A stretch of DNA of 64,000 nt from Phaeoceros laevis (taxonomy: Eukaryota > Anthocerotophyta > Anthocerotopsida > Notothyladales), in NCBI GenBank assembly GCA_049999765.1, contig JBNGIQ010008726.1:1-64000 (forward strand), read 5' to 3'. This document shows, one piece after another, positions 22,893-33,240 of this stretch. How positions within the stretch are numbered: position 1 is the stretch's first letter; the number at the start of each line of letters is the position of its first letter. Under the pieces are notes generated by a model, which ran no database searches, was not told the origin of the DNA, and saw only the letters and a program-made list of their open reading frames with translations. The translations under genes were made by a program, and so were the position numbers.

Positions 22893-23516
22893 ATGGAGGA
22901 GCACTTCATCTTGCGGGTGCCCTTGGACGTCGCGGAGCGCCTGGAGCGTGTCCTCAACGAGGATCCGACTGCCGGCAGCGACGCCTCCATCGACCTTTCT
23001 TTTCAGGAGGACGGCAGGACCGGCACCTTTGTCATTGGGGATGACTCCTTCCCCGCGGCGCTCCTCGATCTGCCAGGTGTTGTGGAGTCCTACAAGACCT
23101 ATGATGACAACGTGCTCATCAAAACAGCTGACGTCGGCCAGATGATTGTGGTTGGCAAGTCTGCGGACCCGCCACCGGAGTCGTTTGAGTACAAGCACGG
23201 CATCACCCCGGCCATGAGGGACGCCAGGAGGCGCAGGTTTCGGAAGGATCCGGATTTGAATCCGGACTTGATCCATCAGGTTGAGAACGATCTCATCAGC
23301 ATCATGGCGGGAGGGACAGCTAGAGACGTGGATGTTGAGCTGGTTGAGCAGGAGGAGGATGCGGAAGATGTGGAAGAGGAAGGGCAGGCCACTCAGCCTC
23401 CCGCGGCTTCGGCTTTAGCCAACGGCACAGCTGCTGCAAAGCAAGATGCGCAGGGAGAGAAGGATGCCATGGATGTGGATATGGATGAAGATGACGATGA
23501 GGATGATTACGACTAG
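22893..23516 (+). CDS. TAF7: TAF7, TFIID subunit (207 aa)
   Basis: From ATG at 22893 the frame reads MEEHFILRVPLDVAERLERV, the usual TAF7 start. The ORF is open 15 codons further upstream, but that extension is not conserved family sequence. The TAFII55 N-terminal domain follows: DLSFQEDGRTGTFVIGDDSF, LLDLPGVVESYKTYDDNVLI, KTADVGQMIVVG, YKHGITPAMRDARRRRFRK and DPDLNPDLIHQVENDL. The C-terminus is acidic (VELVEQEEDAEDVEEE and a final run of Asp). TAF7 is a nuclear TFIID component that contacts TAF1 and restrains its activity until initiation. Its length fits plant homologs. The gene is intronless and converges on PPR gene 1. Confidence 0.93.
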   Translation: MEEHFILRVPLDVAERLERVLNEDPTAGSDASIDLSFQEDGRTGTFVIGDDSFPAALLDLPGVVESYKTYDDNVLIKTADVGQMIVVGKSADPPPESFEYKHGITPAMRDARRRRFRKDPDLNPDLIHQVENDLISIMAGGTARDVDVELVEQEEDAEDVEEEGQATQPPAASALANGTAAAKQDAQGEKDAMDVDMDEDDDEDDYD

Positions 23517-23962
23517 CGTGGTGCCGGCCAACATTTGGTAGAATGACCAAATTTGGGGTAGTCGTCGCACTCCTGCATTTTTGAACTTCTTGGCCGTGGG
23601 ATGAGAGCTCTGCAGGCTAGGTTTACGGCCCCAGCAAATTGCTTGTTCTTCGTCCACGAGAGAGGCACACGCGGCAAGCCTTGCAGTTTCTTTCCAACAA
23701 TCCTGACTCTGGTTCTTGCATCATTTGTGCATACCTCGAGCGAGGCGTTGGAGTTTTCAACTGGGCTCCCAGGGTTCATCCTCAGTAACGGCTTGTAAGG
23801 TTGCACCATATTTTTTTGCCACCATTCGGTACGACCCAGTCGTGGTTGGAAACAGAGAAGTTGTAACAGAACAGGGTACTGTACTGTACACTTCCAGTCT
23901 TCCATACGTGAGCTCATTCGCTTTTCGGCTCGCTAATTTGGAATAGCTCTGGGAAAAGTAGC

Positions 23963-26900
23963 TCAGTATGCAAAGCTGAAAGAGGACTCAAATTCTGCAC
24001 ATTTTGTTAGGCCCGGTTGATGGGCGGTGCGACATGCCATGAAAGCTGTTGTGAAGCTGTGCTTCTGCTGGACAGCGTAACGAGTAGGATTCACGGAGGT
24101 CACGAGATAGGACCAAACGTCCCCACGAGGACTTGGCTCTTCAGCACCAGGAATTCTGTGTAGAAGGGCCACTTCCTTGATCAATCTTACGCTTACTGCT
24201 GCTAAAAGTTCATACAGCCTTACCCCATGTGGGTACTGCCAATCCCCTGCGACAAACGTGTTCACTTCTTGCTCATGGCCAATCCAGGACTCGCCAGGCT
24301 TCTTCCACGCACCTGCTTTCTCTCTTGAGTCATTCACCTGCCTTGCGAGCTCCCACATGCCAGACTGGGCATAGATGCTAGACATTAAGCTATATGCTGC
24401 AGCATCCTTCGGCTGCAAAAGAACTGCATGATCAAATGCCCACCTTGCAAGCATTACATTTCCATGCTTCCTACAGGCACCAAGCAAGCACAACCAGGCG
24501 GAGAGATTGGGTTGCATTGGCATTTTCAAGAGTAATTCCTCGACCATCTTCAAGTGCCCTGCGCGTCCAAAGAGATCTACCAAGCTAACATAGTGCTCGA
24601 TACCTGCAGCTATCCCATGATCTTTATTCATGGACTCGAAGTACTCCACCCCTTTGCTCACCATCCCTGCATGACTGCAAGCTGAGAGTAGCGACAGAAA
24701 GGTGACTCCATTTGGCTTCACACCTAAGGCACACATTTTCTCATAACAGTGAAAGATTGTCGTCCAATCGCCTTGCCGGGCATAGCCAGCAATCAATGCA
24801 GTCCAGCACACTAAATCAGGCCCACTCAGTGAATCAAATACCCTTTGCGCTTCCACCATCTTTGCGCATTGGCTGTAGGCATGGATCAGAGCGCTTGCCA
24901 CTGGAAAACTCACGTCATTTCCCGTGGAAACAATACTGCTATGAATCTCGATGCACAAATCAAGAGCTCCTGTCTGGCCACAGGATTTCAAGACTGAAAT
25001 AAGTATAGTCTCATCAGGAGAAACGAGCCCTTCTTCCAGCATCTGCCCAAATAGCTGTAGAGCCTTGACTCCCTGACCCTGCTCGGCATATGCTGTGAGC
25101 ATCGCATTCCATGACACCACATTCCGCTGAGATAAACCATTGAACACCTGCTCTGCATCCGGAATGCTCCCACACTGTCCGTACATACTGATAAGGATGT
25201 TTCCGACAAAGACATCCAGTTGGTAAACTGCTTTCAAGGCATTCGCATGTACTAGTTTCCCCTTGTGCAGAGACACTGCAACTTCTCCTTTGGTTGCAAG
25301 CGTTCCACATGCTTGCAGCACGGAGACAAAGGTCCAAGCATCTGGGCTCCTGCCTTCCTCCAGCATTTTTTCATACAGCTCCAACGCTTTGTCTGCTTTG
25401 CCCTCCAAGGTATACGCTGAAAGCATTGCATTATAAGCTACAGCATCCCATTGAGATAAACCATTGAACACGTTTTCTGCATCCTGAATGCTCCCACACT
25501 TTGAGTACATACTCACAAGGCTGCTACCAATGAAGACGTCAGCTTTGTAGCCCCTCTTCCAAGCTTCAGCATGTATTACTTTACCTTTTTGCAGTGGAAT
25601 CCCTTTTGTTGCTCGCCTATCGTGCCCAACATCTGTATCCTTCTTTACATGGATGCTACATGCGTGAAGTACACTAGCAAGAGTCCGATGATTTGGGCTA
25701 ATACCTTCCTCCAGCATGGATTCATAGAGCTGCAAGGCCTTTTCTGTATTGCCTTGCAAGGCACATGCCCCAACCATGGCATTCCATGACACAGAATCAC
25801 GTTGTGACAGCTGTTCAAAGATACTCTCTGCATCGACAAAGCTCCCACACTTGCCATACATACTAATAAGGGCATTAGAAACAACAACATCCAATCCATA
25901 GCTTGTCCTGCAAGCTTCAGCATGTATAGCTTTTCCCCTTTGTAGAGACTGGGGTTTGGTCAGTTGCCCTACTATGGCAACACTGTCTTCCTTCTCCGCG
26001 ACCATCGTACCTGCTTGAAGTGCCATGGCAAATGTCCTACCATCTGGATTCACACCTCCCTGCTGCAGCATCTGCATGTACAGCTCCAAGGCCTTCTCTG
26101 GTTGGGACTGCTTGGAATATGCCCCAAGCATTGCTGTCCAAGTCACTACATCCCGATCAAACGTTCTGTCAAAAACGTGCTGAGCATCACAAATGCTACC
26201 ACACTTTCCAAAAACAGTGATGAGGGTGCTGGAAAGCATTGCACTCGATTTGTAGCCCCTCTTCCAAGCTTCAGACTGTACTGCTTTCCCTGTTCGCAGT
26301 ATACCAGCTTTCGTCAAATTCTCAGCCCTAACAGAGCCCTCTTCACCCTCTAAGACCTTGCTACATACTTGGAGTACGCTGACGAAGGTCTGGTCATCGG
26401 GACTCACACCTGCATTGAGCATCCGGTCATAGAGTTGCAAAGCCTTCCCAGCCAGACCCTGCTGAGCATACGCTGTCAGCATGGCTCTCCACAGAACAAT
26501 GTCTCGCTGAGCCAAGCTTTCAAACACATCCTGCGCATCACCTATACTTCCACACTTTGAATACATTTCCAGCAGACACGTGCCCACAAACATGTCGGAT
26601 GCACACCTGTGTTTCACAGCTTCAGCATGAATGCGCTTGCCCTCCTCCAAGTTGGATGTGCTGCCACAAGCTTTGAGCAGGCTGACAAACGTATATTTAT
26701 CTGGATCAACACCTTTCTGTCTCATGATATAGTATACTTTGAGCGCCTTCTGGCCTTGCCCAGCGTTGGTGTACCCGGAAATCAAAGCTGTCCAGGAGAC
26801 GACAGTTTGGCTGGGCAATTTGCGAAATACTTGGACCGCATCTTTAAGACCGCCGCACTTCACCAAAGCGCTTACTACGGACTCGCCGAGAAACCTGGTG

Positions 26901-27136
26901 GACTCCAACCCATTCCTAGCCAGATGAGCATGCACTCGCTTCGCCTGCGCCAAGGCCTTCCTCTTGCTACACTCCTTCAACAGAGACCTGTATAACTCGA
27001 TGGGAGGAACAATGCTGAGCTGATCCATGCGGAACAGGACATCCAGAGCCTTCTCCAGCTGTTCCCCCTTGCACAAAATCCGAAGCTCATCCACCAGCGC
27101 AGCCTTGCGCCTTGAGTCCGCGGGCAACCAGTTTTC
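23963..27136 (-). CDS. PPR gene 1: PLS-E class pentatricopeptide protein (main exon)
   Basis: The main exon encodes 1,057 residues after an acceptor (minus strand GTGCTTGCAG) at 27137. It starts ENWLPADSRRKAALVDELR, then many P-L-S triplets (VVSWTALISGYTNAGQGQKA, FVSLLKACGSTSNLEEGKRI, FVGTCLLEMYSKCG). E and E+ motifs end it (KKPGESWIGHEQEV, NTFVAGDWQYPHG), with no DYW domain. At least four L motifs carry 10-20 extra residues between their helices (for example VAEKEDSVAIVGQLTKPQSL). Such proteins bind organellar RNA and recruit editing partners. There is no in-frame ATG at the 5' end: a first exon is expected in 27184-27531, where minus-strand MARFACPISE and MAGWKFWVRF resemble the 5' frame of PPR gene 3. 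The exact donor is unresolved. Confidence 0.9.
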   Translation of the reverse strand, partial: ENWLPADSRRKAALVDELRILCKGEQLEKALDVLFRMDQLSIVPPIELYRSLLKECSKRKALAQAKRVHAHLARNGLESTRFLGESVVSALVKCGGLKDAVQVFRKLPSQTVVSWTALISGYTNAGQGQKALKVYYIMRQKGVDPDKYTFVSLLKACGSTSNLEEGKRIHAEAVKHRCASDMFVGTCLLEMYSKCGSIGDAQDVFESLAQRDIVLWRAMLTAYAQQGLAGKALQLYDRMLNAGVSPDDQTFVSVLQVCSKVLEGEEGSVRAENLTKAGILRTGKAVQSEAWKRGYKSSAMLSSTLITVFGKCGSICDAQHVFDRTFDRDVVTWTAMLGAYSKQSQPEKALELYMQMLQQGGVNPDGRTFAMALQAGTMVAEKEDSVAIVGQLTKPQSLQRGKAIHAEACRTSYGLDVVVSNALISMYGKCGSFVDAESIFEQLSQRDSVSWNAMVGACALQGNTEKALQLYESMLEEGISPNHRTLASVLHACSIHVKKDTDVGHDRRATKGIPLQKGKVIHAEAWKRGYKADVFIGSSLVSMYSKCGSIQDAENVFNGLSQWDAVAYNAMLSAYTLEGKADKALELYEKMLEEGRSPDAWTFVSVLQACGTLATKGEVAVSLHKGKLVHANALKAVYQLDVFVGNILISMYGQCGSIPDAEQVFNGLSQRNVVSWNAMLTAYAEQGQGVKALQLFGQMLEEGLVSPDETILISVLKSCGQTGALDLCIEIHSSIVSTGNDVSFPVASALIHAYSQCAKMVEAQRVFDSLSGPDLVCWTALIAGYARQGDWTTIFHCYEKMCALGVKPNGVTFLSLLSACSHAGMVSKGVEYFESMNKDHGIAAGIEHYVSLVDLFGRAGHLKMVEELLLKMPMQPNLSAWLCLLGACRKHGNVMLARWAFDHAVLLQPKDAAAYSLMSSIYAQSGMWELARQVNDSREKAGAWKKPGESWIGHEQEVNTFVAGDWQYPHGVRLYELLAAVSVRLIKEVALLHRIPGAEEPSPRGDVWSYLVTSVNPTRYAVQQKHSFTTAFMACRTAHQPGLTKCAEFESSFSFAY

Positions 27137-27648
27137 CTGCAAGCACAGTATGCATAAACGGCAATGAGATCATTAAGAATGTCTCAACCAATCCCTCCAG
27201 CACCCGAGTCAACAGTATGCGAGACTGCCCCTGCCTTGTCCAGCGCTCTGTCCCCCCTTCCTGAGGGCTTTGGCACAGAATCCAGGTAAAACCGTTTCTG
27301 TGACTTCAGAAAAGAGCCGCACAGATTTAGCTCGAGCGAAATAGAGATCCTGCAGCTCGACGTCGATGACCACACAGACTCGGAATGGCACCTCGAACAA
27401 GGTGTAGCGAAGCGTACCCAAAATTTCCACCCCGCCATGGGGATGGGCAGAAATTCGCATCCTAGAGAACAAGTGCTCGAAGCATCACAATCGGAATGAC
27501 ACTCCGAAATGGGGCAAGCGAACCGAGCCATGGTCTCTAATACTCTCTATCCCGCCATGAGGAAGGTTTTTTACTTACGGTGTTTTGAGACCTGCGTTTT
27601 GAGACTACTCATAGTCACTGACCATGTACTCACGCATGCCTTGCAAGA

Positions 27649-27678
27649 TTTTGAGACCATCAGTAGGGATTATGGTGA
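27649..27678 (+). repeat. 30-base PPR-coding fragment
   Basis: This plus-strand stretch (ATTTTGAGACCATCAGTAGG onward) is almost identical to 32743-32772 in PPR gene 2, where it encodes YFETMSRDYG in the region before the E motif. It lies in opposite orientation to the adjacent PPR gene 1. No wider homology is obvious. Confidence 0.55.
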
Positions 27679-27800
27679 ATCTCGCCAAAATGATTGACTT
27701 CTAATTGCCAAAGTGAATGCCACCCCATCAACAGAACATTTTTTCCATCAACACAACTATATACATACACTTCCGCCAACATTTCGGCAATCTCGCGACG

Positions 27801-28710
27801 CTATTCAGAAGTTGCGGGATGTTGGGGTGCGGATGCCACGGCTCCCACGCTATTCATCCGTGCCCTAGCCTCTGCAAACATTCGCTGCTGTGCAGCCACG
27901 GCCTCTTCCTCTGTCATACCGCCTGAGCCGCCATCTTTGGCCCACCTCGCACCTGCTTTTGGAGAATCCTGCAATGTGGAAGGAAACTTGGTAAACCGTG
28001 ACACTGAACGACTTCCACTTCACTCGGTTCATAACCGAAGCATACTACAGATGCCTGAAACGACACGCTTACCAAGGTCTCCATTCTGTGCTGCTGATAT
28101 GCCACTTGAACTTCCTGAATGTACTCGCCAAATCCCAGTTCCTGCCAAGAGTTTACAGTTCAAGCACAGTACCAAAAAAAAGCATAATCTGCACAGGTAT
28201 CAAACTGGTCCACTACTTTCGTCACTCTCTACCTCGAGGGCCTTCACAACATGCTCCGGTGCTATTGTCCGCTTTTCCTCCCTGTTGCAAATATCGTTGG
28301 ACTCCGAAGAAATCAAATTGATGAATTCTGTTGCAAGCATACACACTTCAATGAAGAAAACCTTCTACTTCTCCCCCTAAAACGTCACAGAGCAGGGAAA
28401 ATAGGAGACATACATCTAGACACTATTCGGAGCGAATTGAAAACAGCATAGCTCTGCCAAGGACTTACCAACACAGCACTCAACGAGTAGGTCTTGAGCG
28501 TCCTTGGCGACTCGCACATCAGACGGCAGCATCTCCTTGATAATTTTTGTCATCGTAGCTGTAAAGAGTCGACATACAGATCCTGGTTAGCAGAAATCCA
28601 AACCCCTCCAGCGTTGATACAGACAGTCAAGCACCTCTTGGAAGGGAAACATCTTCCTTCAGCCTGCTGGCGGGCGTCTCCATTGTCACGATGGCGCTGC
28701 CGACAGGCAT
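27801..28710 (-). CDS. NC2B: NC2 beta / Dr1, histone-fold transcription repressor (165 aa, 5 exons)
   Basis: Exons, minus strand: 28710-28635, 28558-28469, 28327-28233, 28141-28073, 27968-27801. All joins are GT-AG and in phase, giving 165 residues (156 if the second Met at 28683 is used, which fits the family better). The histone fold is clear: EDVSLPRATMTKIIKEMLP, DVRVAKDAQDLLVECCVEFI, NLISSESNDICNREEKRTIA, PEHVVKALE and LGFGEYIQEVQVAYQQH. The tail MTEEEAVAAQQRMFAEARAR is the plant NC2 beta signature. With NC2 alpha it binds TBP on promoter DNA and blocks or tunes pre-initiation complex assembly in the nucleus. It lies directly upstream of the duplicated LOLITA 3' flank. Confidence 0.93.
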
Positions 28711-28798
28711 GAGCGATCATCGAAAGTTGCAACCAAGCTCATGAATTGGAGCTTCGATGCACGATAGAGCGTGAACGCGCACGAGTATCCTGTACACG

Positions 28799-29239
28799 AG
28801 CGTGTATCATTTCGGCTTTTCTTAATTAGGTCGGATGTGAGCCCGGTGTTTTATGGCTTTCTACCGCAGGTATTCTTGTTTTCTGGATGGAACCAGTTTT
28901 AGAGTTTGAGAGGTATGCTGTCATTATCAAATGGGGACTGGATCTGAACAGCGTGAAATTTCCTTGGTTGCAATGGCCAGGGCTTGTAGTTTACGAACGA
29001 GCAGGCTGTGCTGCCACAGAGTGTGGCATCCCTGTGCAATGCGGCGACTTGGCTGCAGTCTGCCAATGTTAGCACTAGTCTAGTTCACTCTAGGATGGTG
29101 GACTCGCTTTGCCTATACTCCAAGCTCTTGCAGTATCACTATCCTGGTCAGATCTGCGGAGAGTTTTAGGGCTTGTCAAACTATGATCAATGTCAGGAAC
29201 CTGCTTCAGAATACTGTAGTAACTTCATGAACAGTTATG
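28799..29239. repeat. Dispersed direct repeat, copy B
   Basis: A 441-base copy of 21811-22251 in the same orientation, with scattered substitutions (for example GAACCAGTTTTAGAGTTTGA here against GAACCTGTTTTGGAGTTTGA in copy A). It contains no LOLITA coding sequence. It sits 89 bases from the NC2 beta start codon, in its upstream region. Confidence 0.85.
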
Positions 29240-29493
29240 TAGCCATGATCTCTGCCCTGCCATGAGGAATGAAGTTTACGTACGGTGTTTGGCAACTGTC
29301 AATGCAGGGGACAAGTACTTCTGCATCACCTTTAGCGTGATGAGAGACACCGCAGGCCGTCACTGCACGTTGGAGGGACGCACAGCCACATGGTCGACTT
29401 GCAAAGTGCTGCGTTTGTGAAATAGGTGAAGCCTAATAGCTCGGCGGGAACGAACATCGAACGACGCAGAAGAGTGACTCTTCCTGTGATCCT

Positions 29494-32400
29494 ATGGAGC
29501 TCAGGGAGCTGTTGGCAAGGTCGTACCGCGCGTTTCCCACTCCGCGTTGGCTGTTTCCCTGCTTCAACCGAGCTTCGAGCTCAAGAATCAGAGGCATGAG
29601 GTGCAATATTTCATGCACCGGCACCAGATACTACAAGCGGCTGTTGCAGATATTGGTAATATACCTTGTAGCACAGGCGGCAACAAGCCGGCACCGTCTC
29701 ATCCTCAACTACGACGCAGTTTGGTGCCTTGAAGTGGAGGGTCTCAATGCTGATAACAAATCTACCTGATGCAATATTGTGCTGTGCCTGCAGACAAGGC
29801 ATCCAGACCCCAAACACGAATGGCCAAGTGATGCCCAGTGCTTGTACAACCGGTACAAGCCTATTCGGGTGAACAGTGGGTTAGCTCCCTTGAAAGTCCA
29901 GAGTGCCCGAGGTGTGGTTCATAGGCTTTTCTCTGTAGCCTGCTACAAGTCAGATGCAGAAGTTGAGAGGCTGTGCGAGCAGGGACACTTGGACAGGGCG
30001 CTGGATATCATGTTGAGCATGGACAAAGAGGGCACTACACCCTCAGTGAAGATGTACAGGTGCCTCTTGAAGTCATGCACCAAGAGGAAAGCCTTGGCTC
30101 AAGCTAGAAAAGTGTATGCACATTTGTCTCGGCATAAGCTGGAGTCCACCATGTACCTTGGTGAATCCGTGGTCAAAACCCTGGTAAAGTGCGGTAGTCT
30201 TGCAGATGCTGTCGACGTATTCAACAGGTTGCTGCAGCGCACTGTTGTCTCCTGGACAGCCGTGATCTCTGGGTATGCCAATGCTGGAAAAGGTCAGGAG
30301 GCTTTAAAGATGTACCAGCGCATGCAAAAGGAGGGTGTGAATCCCAACACATACACCTTCATTGGGCTACTGAAAGCTTGTGGCACATTAGCGGATCTGG
30401 AAGAAGGCAAACGCATTCATGCTGAAGTCCTGAAGCACGGTTGTGATGCTGATTTGTTCGTAAGCACTTGTTTGGTTGACATGTATGCCAAGTGTGGGAG
30501 CGTTATGGACGCACAGATTATTTTTGAGAGGTTATCTCAGCGAGATGTGGTGTCATGGAATTCGATGCTGGCAGCATACGTTCAGCAGGGCCAAGCAGAG
30601 AAGGTATTGCAGCTCTATGATCGAATGCAAAAAGAGGTTGTGAATACAGATGCCCGGACCTTTGTGAGTGTGCTTCAAGCATGTGGCATGCTTGCTGAGA
30701 CGGCTCATAGTACGGATGGACAATCCACCAAGGCGAAGGTACTGGAGATAGGCAAAGCAATACATGCAGATGCGAGCAGGAATGGCCACCAGTCCGATGT
30801 CTTTGTGGGTAGCACCCTCATCAGTATGTACGGGAAGTGTGGGAGCATTATAGACGCACAGAGTGTGTTTGATCAGCTGTCCCACCGGAATGTGGTATCC
30901 TGGAATGCCATGCTAGTGGCATATAATCAGCAGGGGCAACCAGAAGAGGCTTTGAGGTTGTATGAAAAAATGTCCAAGGAAGGTGTTAATGCAGATGTTC
31001 GAACATTTGTAGCTGCAATCCAAGCGTGTGGTATGCTTGCAGAGAAAGAAGGACAAGTAGAGGCTTTGGAAATGGGGAAAACAATCCATAGAGACATCTG
31101 TAGCAAGGAACTATGGTCAGATGTCTTTGTGGGTAACACGCTTATTGGTATGTATGGGAAGTGTGGGAGCATTGTGGATGCGAAAAAGGTTTTTGATGGA
31201 TTGCAACAGCGCAATGAAGTGTCGTGGAACATCATCCTTGCAGCATATGTGCAGCAGGGCCAAGCAGACATGGCGCTGGAGCTGTATACTCAAATGCAGG
31301 AGGAAGGTTTTATTCCGGATGATCGAACCTTTGTGAGCATGGTCCAAGCATGTGGCATGCTTGCAGAGGTGGACAGTATTGATTTGGATGGGGCATCTAT
31401 CTGTTCGAGGTTTTTGCACAGGGGAAAACTAATACATGCATATGCTCAGAGTAAGGGTTACGATTCAGATGTTTTTGTTAGTAACAGCCTTGTTAGTATG
31501 TATGGGAAGTGCGGAAGTATCTTGGACGCACAGTCTGTGTTTGATGCGTTGTCCCACCAGACTGTGATAGCATGGACTGCAATCCTTGCTGCTTATGCTC
31601 AGCAGGGCCAGGCAGAGAAGGCCTTACAGCTTTATGAAGAAATGCATGGAGCAGGCGTGAGCACAAATGATCGTACCTTTGTGACTGTGCTCCAAGCATG
31701 TGGCATGCTTACAGAGTCAGAAGATGACGTTGTTGTGGATAGGCAAGCTACCAAAGTAGAGTCCCTAGTAACAGGGAAGGTACTACATGCTGAAGCTCGG
31801 AGGAAGGGTTATGACATTGATATCTTTGTAGGCAATACCCTTGTTAGCGTATACGGGAAGTGTGGGGCCATTGTGGATGCGCGAATTGTTTTTGATGGAT
31901 TGTTGCAGCAGAATGTTGTTTCTTGGAATGGGATTCTTGCGGCATATGCCTTGCAGGGCCTTGCAGAGGAGGCTGTGAAAGTCTATGGGGAAATGCTGGA
32001 AGAAGGCGTGAGTCCAAATGATCGGACCTTTGTTAGTGCACTGCAAGCATGTGGCATGCTCGCAGAGAAAGAGGAAGATGTATTTGTTTCAGGGCAACCC
32101 TCAAAAGCCAACTCCTTAAGCAAGGTCAAGGCAATTCACATGGCGGCTTGGAGGAAGGGCTATAAAACGGATGTCTTCATTGGCAGCACCCTCATCAGTA
32201 TGTATGGAAAGTGTGGGAGCATGGAAGACTCGATGCACGTCTTTGATGGATTGTCCCATCACAGTTTGGTATCCTGGAACGCGATGCTGTCAGCGTATGT
32301 TGACCAGCATGAAGGTGATAAAGCTTTGCAGCTGTACAGACAAATGCAAGAAAGAAGTAGAACGGCTAATAAGGTGACATTGCTTAACGTCTTGCAAGCC

Positions 32401-33240
32401 TGTAGCAGCACAGGAAGCTTGGATGTGTGTAGGCAAATTCATCAGACTCTTGTATATACTGGAAGTGATATGACTCCTCTTCTGGTGAACGCTCTCATTC
32501 ATGCATACGGAAGGTGCTCCAGCATGGAGGATGCTCAGCGTGTATTTGATACTCTTCTCCAGCCCGATGTGGTATCCTGGACAGCATTAATTGCTGGTTA
32601 TGCTAGACAAGGGAACTATCTAGCAAGTCTTAAATGTTATGATGAAATGCTGTTGTCTGGTGTCAAGCCAAATGGAGTCACATTTCTCTCAATTCTCTCT
32701 GCATGCAGTCATGCTGGCCTAGTGGGCGAGGGTGTTGAGTATTTTGAGACCATGAGTAGGGATTATGGTATCAGTCCAGAGATTGAGCACTACGTAAGCA
32801 TGGTAGACCTTCTTGGGCGTGCGGGCTTCTTTTACAGGGTGGAACAGCTGATGTCAACAATGCCTATGCAGCCTAATCTTCTCATGTGCTTGTGTTTGCT
32901 GGGTGCGTGTCAGAAGCATGGTGAGGTCGAGCTCGGAAAGCAAGTCTTCGACTATGCAATAAGTCAGCAGCCGAAAGATGCTGCGGCATATGTCCTAATG
33001 CTCAATATATACATCGAGGCTGGCCTTTGGGACCATGCCAAGGAGGTGAAGGAGTTGAGGCAAAAAGCAGGTGCTTTGAAGAAGCCTGGCCAGAGCTGGA
33101 TCGAACTTGAGCAGAAAGTGCACACGTTCCTAGTCGGTGACAATGATTACGCACCGCATGAACACCTGTCTAACCTTCTAAGCAAGGTTTGTCTAGAGTT
33201 GGAGGGAGCTCAAGGTGCAGACGCAAAGTATGTTTGCTGA
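29494..33240 (+). CDS. PPR gene 2: PLS-E class pentatricopeptide protein (1,202 aa, 2 exons)
   Basis: Exons 29494-29655 and 29794-33240 join in phase 0 through a GT-AG intron of 138 bases. Exon 1 starts MELRELLARSYRAFPTPRW, Arg/Ser-rich with an amphipathic look, suiting organelle targeting. Exon 2 holds about ten P-L-S triplets: typical pieces are VVSWTAVISGYANAGKGQEA, FIGLLKACGTLADLEEGKRI and DVFVGSTLISMYGKCGSI. Five L motifs have inserts after CGMLAE (for example EEDVFVSGQPSKANSL). It ends with E/E+ motifs (LKKPGQSWIELEQKVHTFLV, GDNDYAPHEH) and no DYW domain. At the protein level it is closest to genes 1, 3 and 4. Predicted role: sequence-specific organellar RNA binding, probably editing with a separate deaminase partner. 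Confidence 0.92.
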
